From Methanoregulaceae archaeon (GTDB lineage Archaea > Halobacteriota > Methanomicrobia > Methanomicrobiales > Methanospirillaceae), in contig JAJRBP010000228.1 in the NCBI GenBank assembly GCA_028679405.1, positions 1 through 5,702 of the forward strand: a stretch of 5,702 nucleotides of DNA, in the 5' to 3' direction. This document shows positions 5,489 through 5,702 of this stretch, piece after piece. The notes beneath the pieces are model-generated. The model was not told the origin of the DNA, did no database searches, and saw only the letters and a list, made by a program, of their open reading frames with translations. How positions within the stretch are numbered: position 1 is the stretch's first letter; the number at the start of each line of letters is the position of its first letter. The position numbers were made by a program, and so were the translations under genes.

Positions 5489-5702
5489 ATGAGTAATACT
5501 CCGAGCGGTGGAAAGTCCGGTGCAAAGGGAACCGGGGAGAAGGCATGTTCAGGAGAGTGCGCAGGCTGCACACTGCCCGAGAAAGGTCAGAAACCCGAGT
5601 GCGTGGAAAAAGCTGCGATCGATGTCCGTCACGTTATCCTCGTCCTCTCGGGCAAGGGGGGGGTTGGGAAATCTACCGTGGCGGTAAACCTGGCCTTTGC
5701 CC
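5489..5702 (+). CDS. mrp: Mrp/Nbp35-family iron-sulfur carrier ATPase (5' part, runs off the window)
   Basis: Only the first 71 residues are present. The deviant Walker A motif GKGGVGKS (55-62), preceded by HVILVLS and followed by TVAVNLAFA, identifies the Mrp/Nbp35/ApbC group of P-loop ATPases, which carry and transfer Fe-S clusters in the cytoplasm. Before it is a flexible Gly/Lys/Ser-rich head and four cysteines, C20-x3-C24-x2-C27-x10-C38, resembling the N-terminal cluster-binding motif of Nbp35 but with a wider last spacing. The ATG at 5489 is forced by an in-frame TGA at 5483-5485. GGGAG (5472-5476) lies 12 bases upstream, rather far, and GAGG (5484-5487) is almost adjacent. A four-codon ORF overlaps the start. 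The C-terminal CxxC expected of the family lies beyond the window. Confidence 0.93.
   Translation, partial: MSNTPSGGKSGAKGTGEKACSGECAGCTLPEKGQKPECVEKAAIDVRHVILVLSGKGGVGKSTVAVNLAFA

Overview
The window looks like a piece of chromosome from a methanogenic euryarchaeon, most likely in or near the order Methanomicrobiales. The evidence is archaeal housekeeping genes (eIF5A, an archaeal NAD kinase paired with an inositol-monophosphatase-family phosphatase, an Mrp/Nbp35 ATPase with an N-terminal cysteine cluster), a winged-helix regulator of the methanogen-associated DUF1724/FilR1 type, archaeal TATA-like elements with short or no leaders, and a membrane-anchored Pro/Thr-linker surface protein. The order-level placement is inference. 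No transposase, integrase, CRISPR array, tRNA or rRNA is visible, and the genes are tightly packed.

Layout. Bases 1-1960 hold a two-gene unit on the + strand: a UbiA-family membrane prenyltransferase (53-976), then a FilR1-type transcriptional regulator (1142-1960). Each gene is preceded by an inverted repeat built from the 7-mer GATGAAT/ATTCATC. The two upstream regions share an identical 15-nt sequence in opposite orientation. This is the strongest regulatory signal in the window and suggests one factor, perhaps the regulator itself, acting on both genes.

Bases 2026-3614 on the - strand hold an IMPase-family phosphatase followed 2 bases later by NAD kinase, in the same order as the domains of the fused NADP phosphatase/NAD kinase of Methanocaldococcus jannaschii. 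A 67-base divergent promoter region separates this operon from eIF5A (3682-4059, +). An 8-bp inverted pair of A/T-rich boxes lies in that region.

Bases 4063-4080 form a poly-T terminator region between eIF5A and a convergent gene for a secreted or membrane-anchored protein of unknown function (4101-4862, -). A second divergent region (4863-4988) leads to type 1 RNase H (4989-5408, +), with a small hairpin at the expected 5' end of its mRNA. The window ends inside an Mrp/Nbp35 iron-sulfur carrier ATPase (5489 onward, +), whose start codon is overlapped by a four-codon mini-ORF.

Most genes are conserved single-function housekeeping genes. The parts worth a second look are the UbiA/FilR1 operator system, the split phosphatase-kinase pair, the leader structures and the unassigned surface protein. 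No clearly new multi-gene system is visible.
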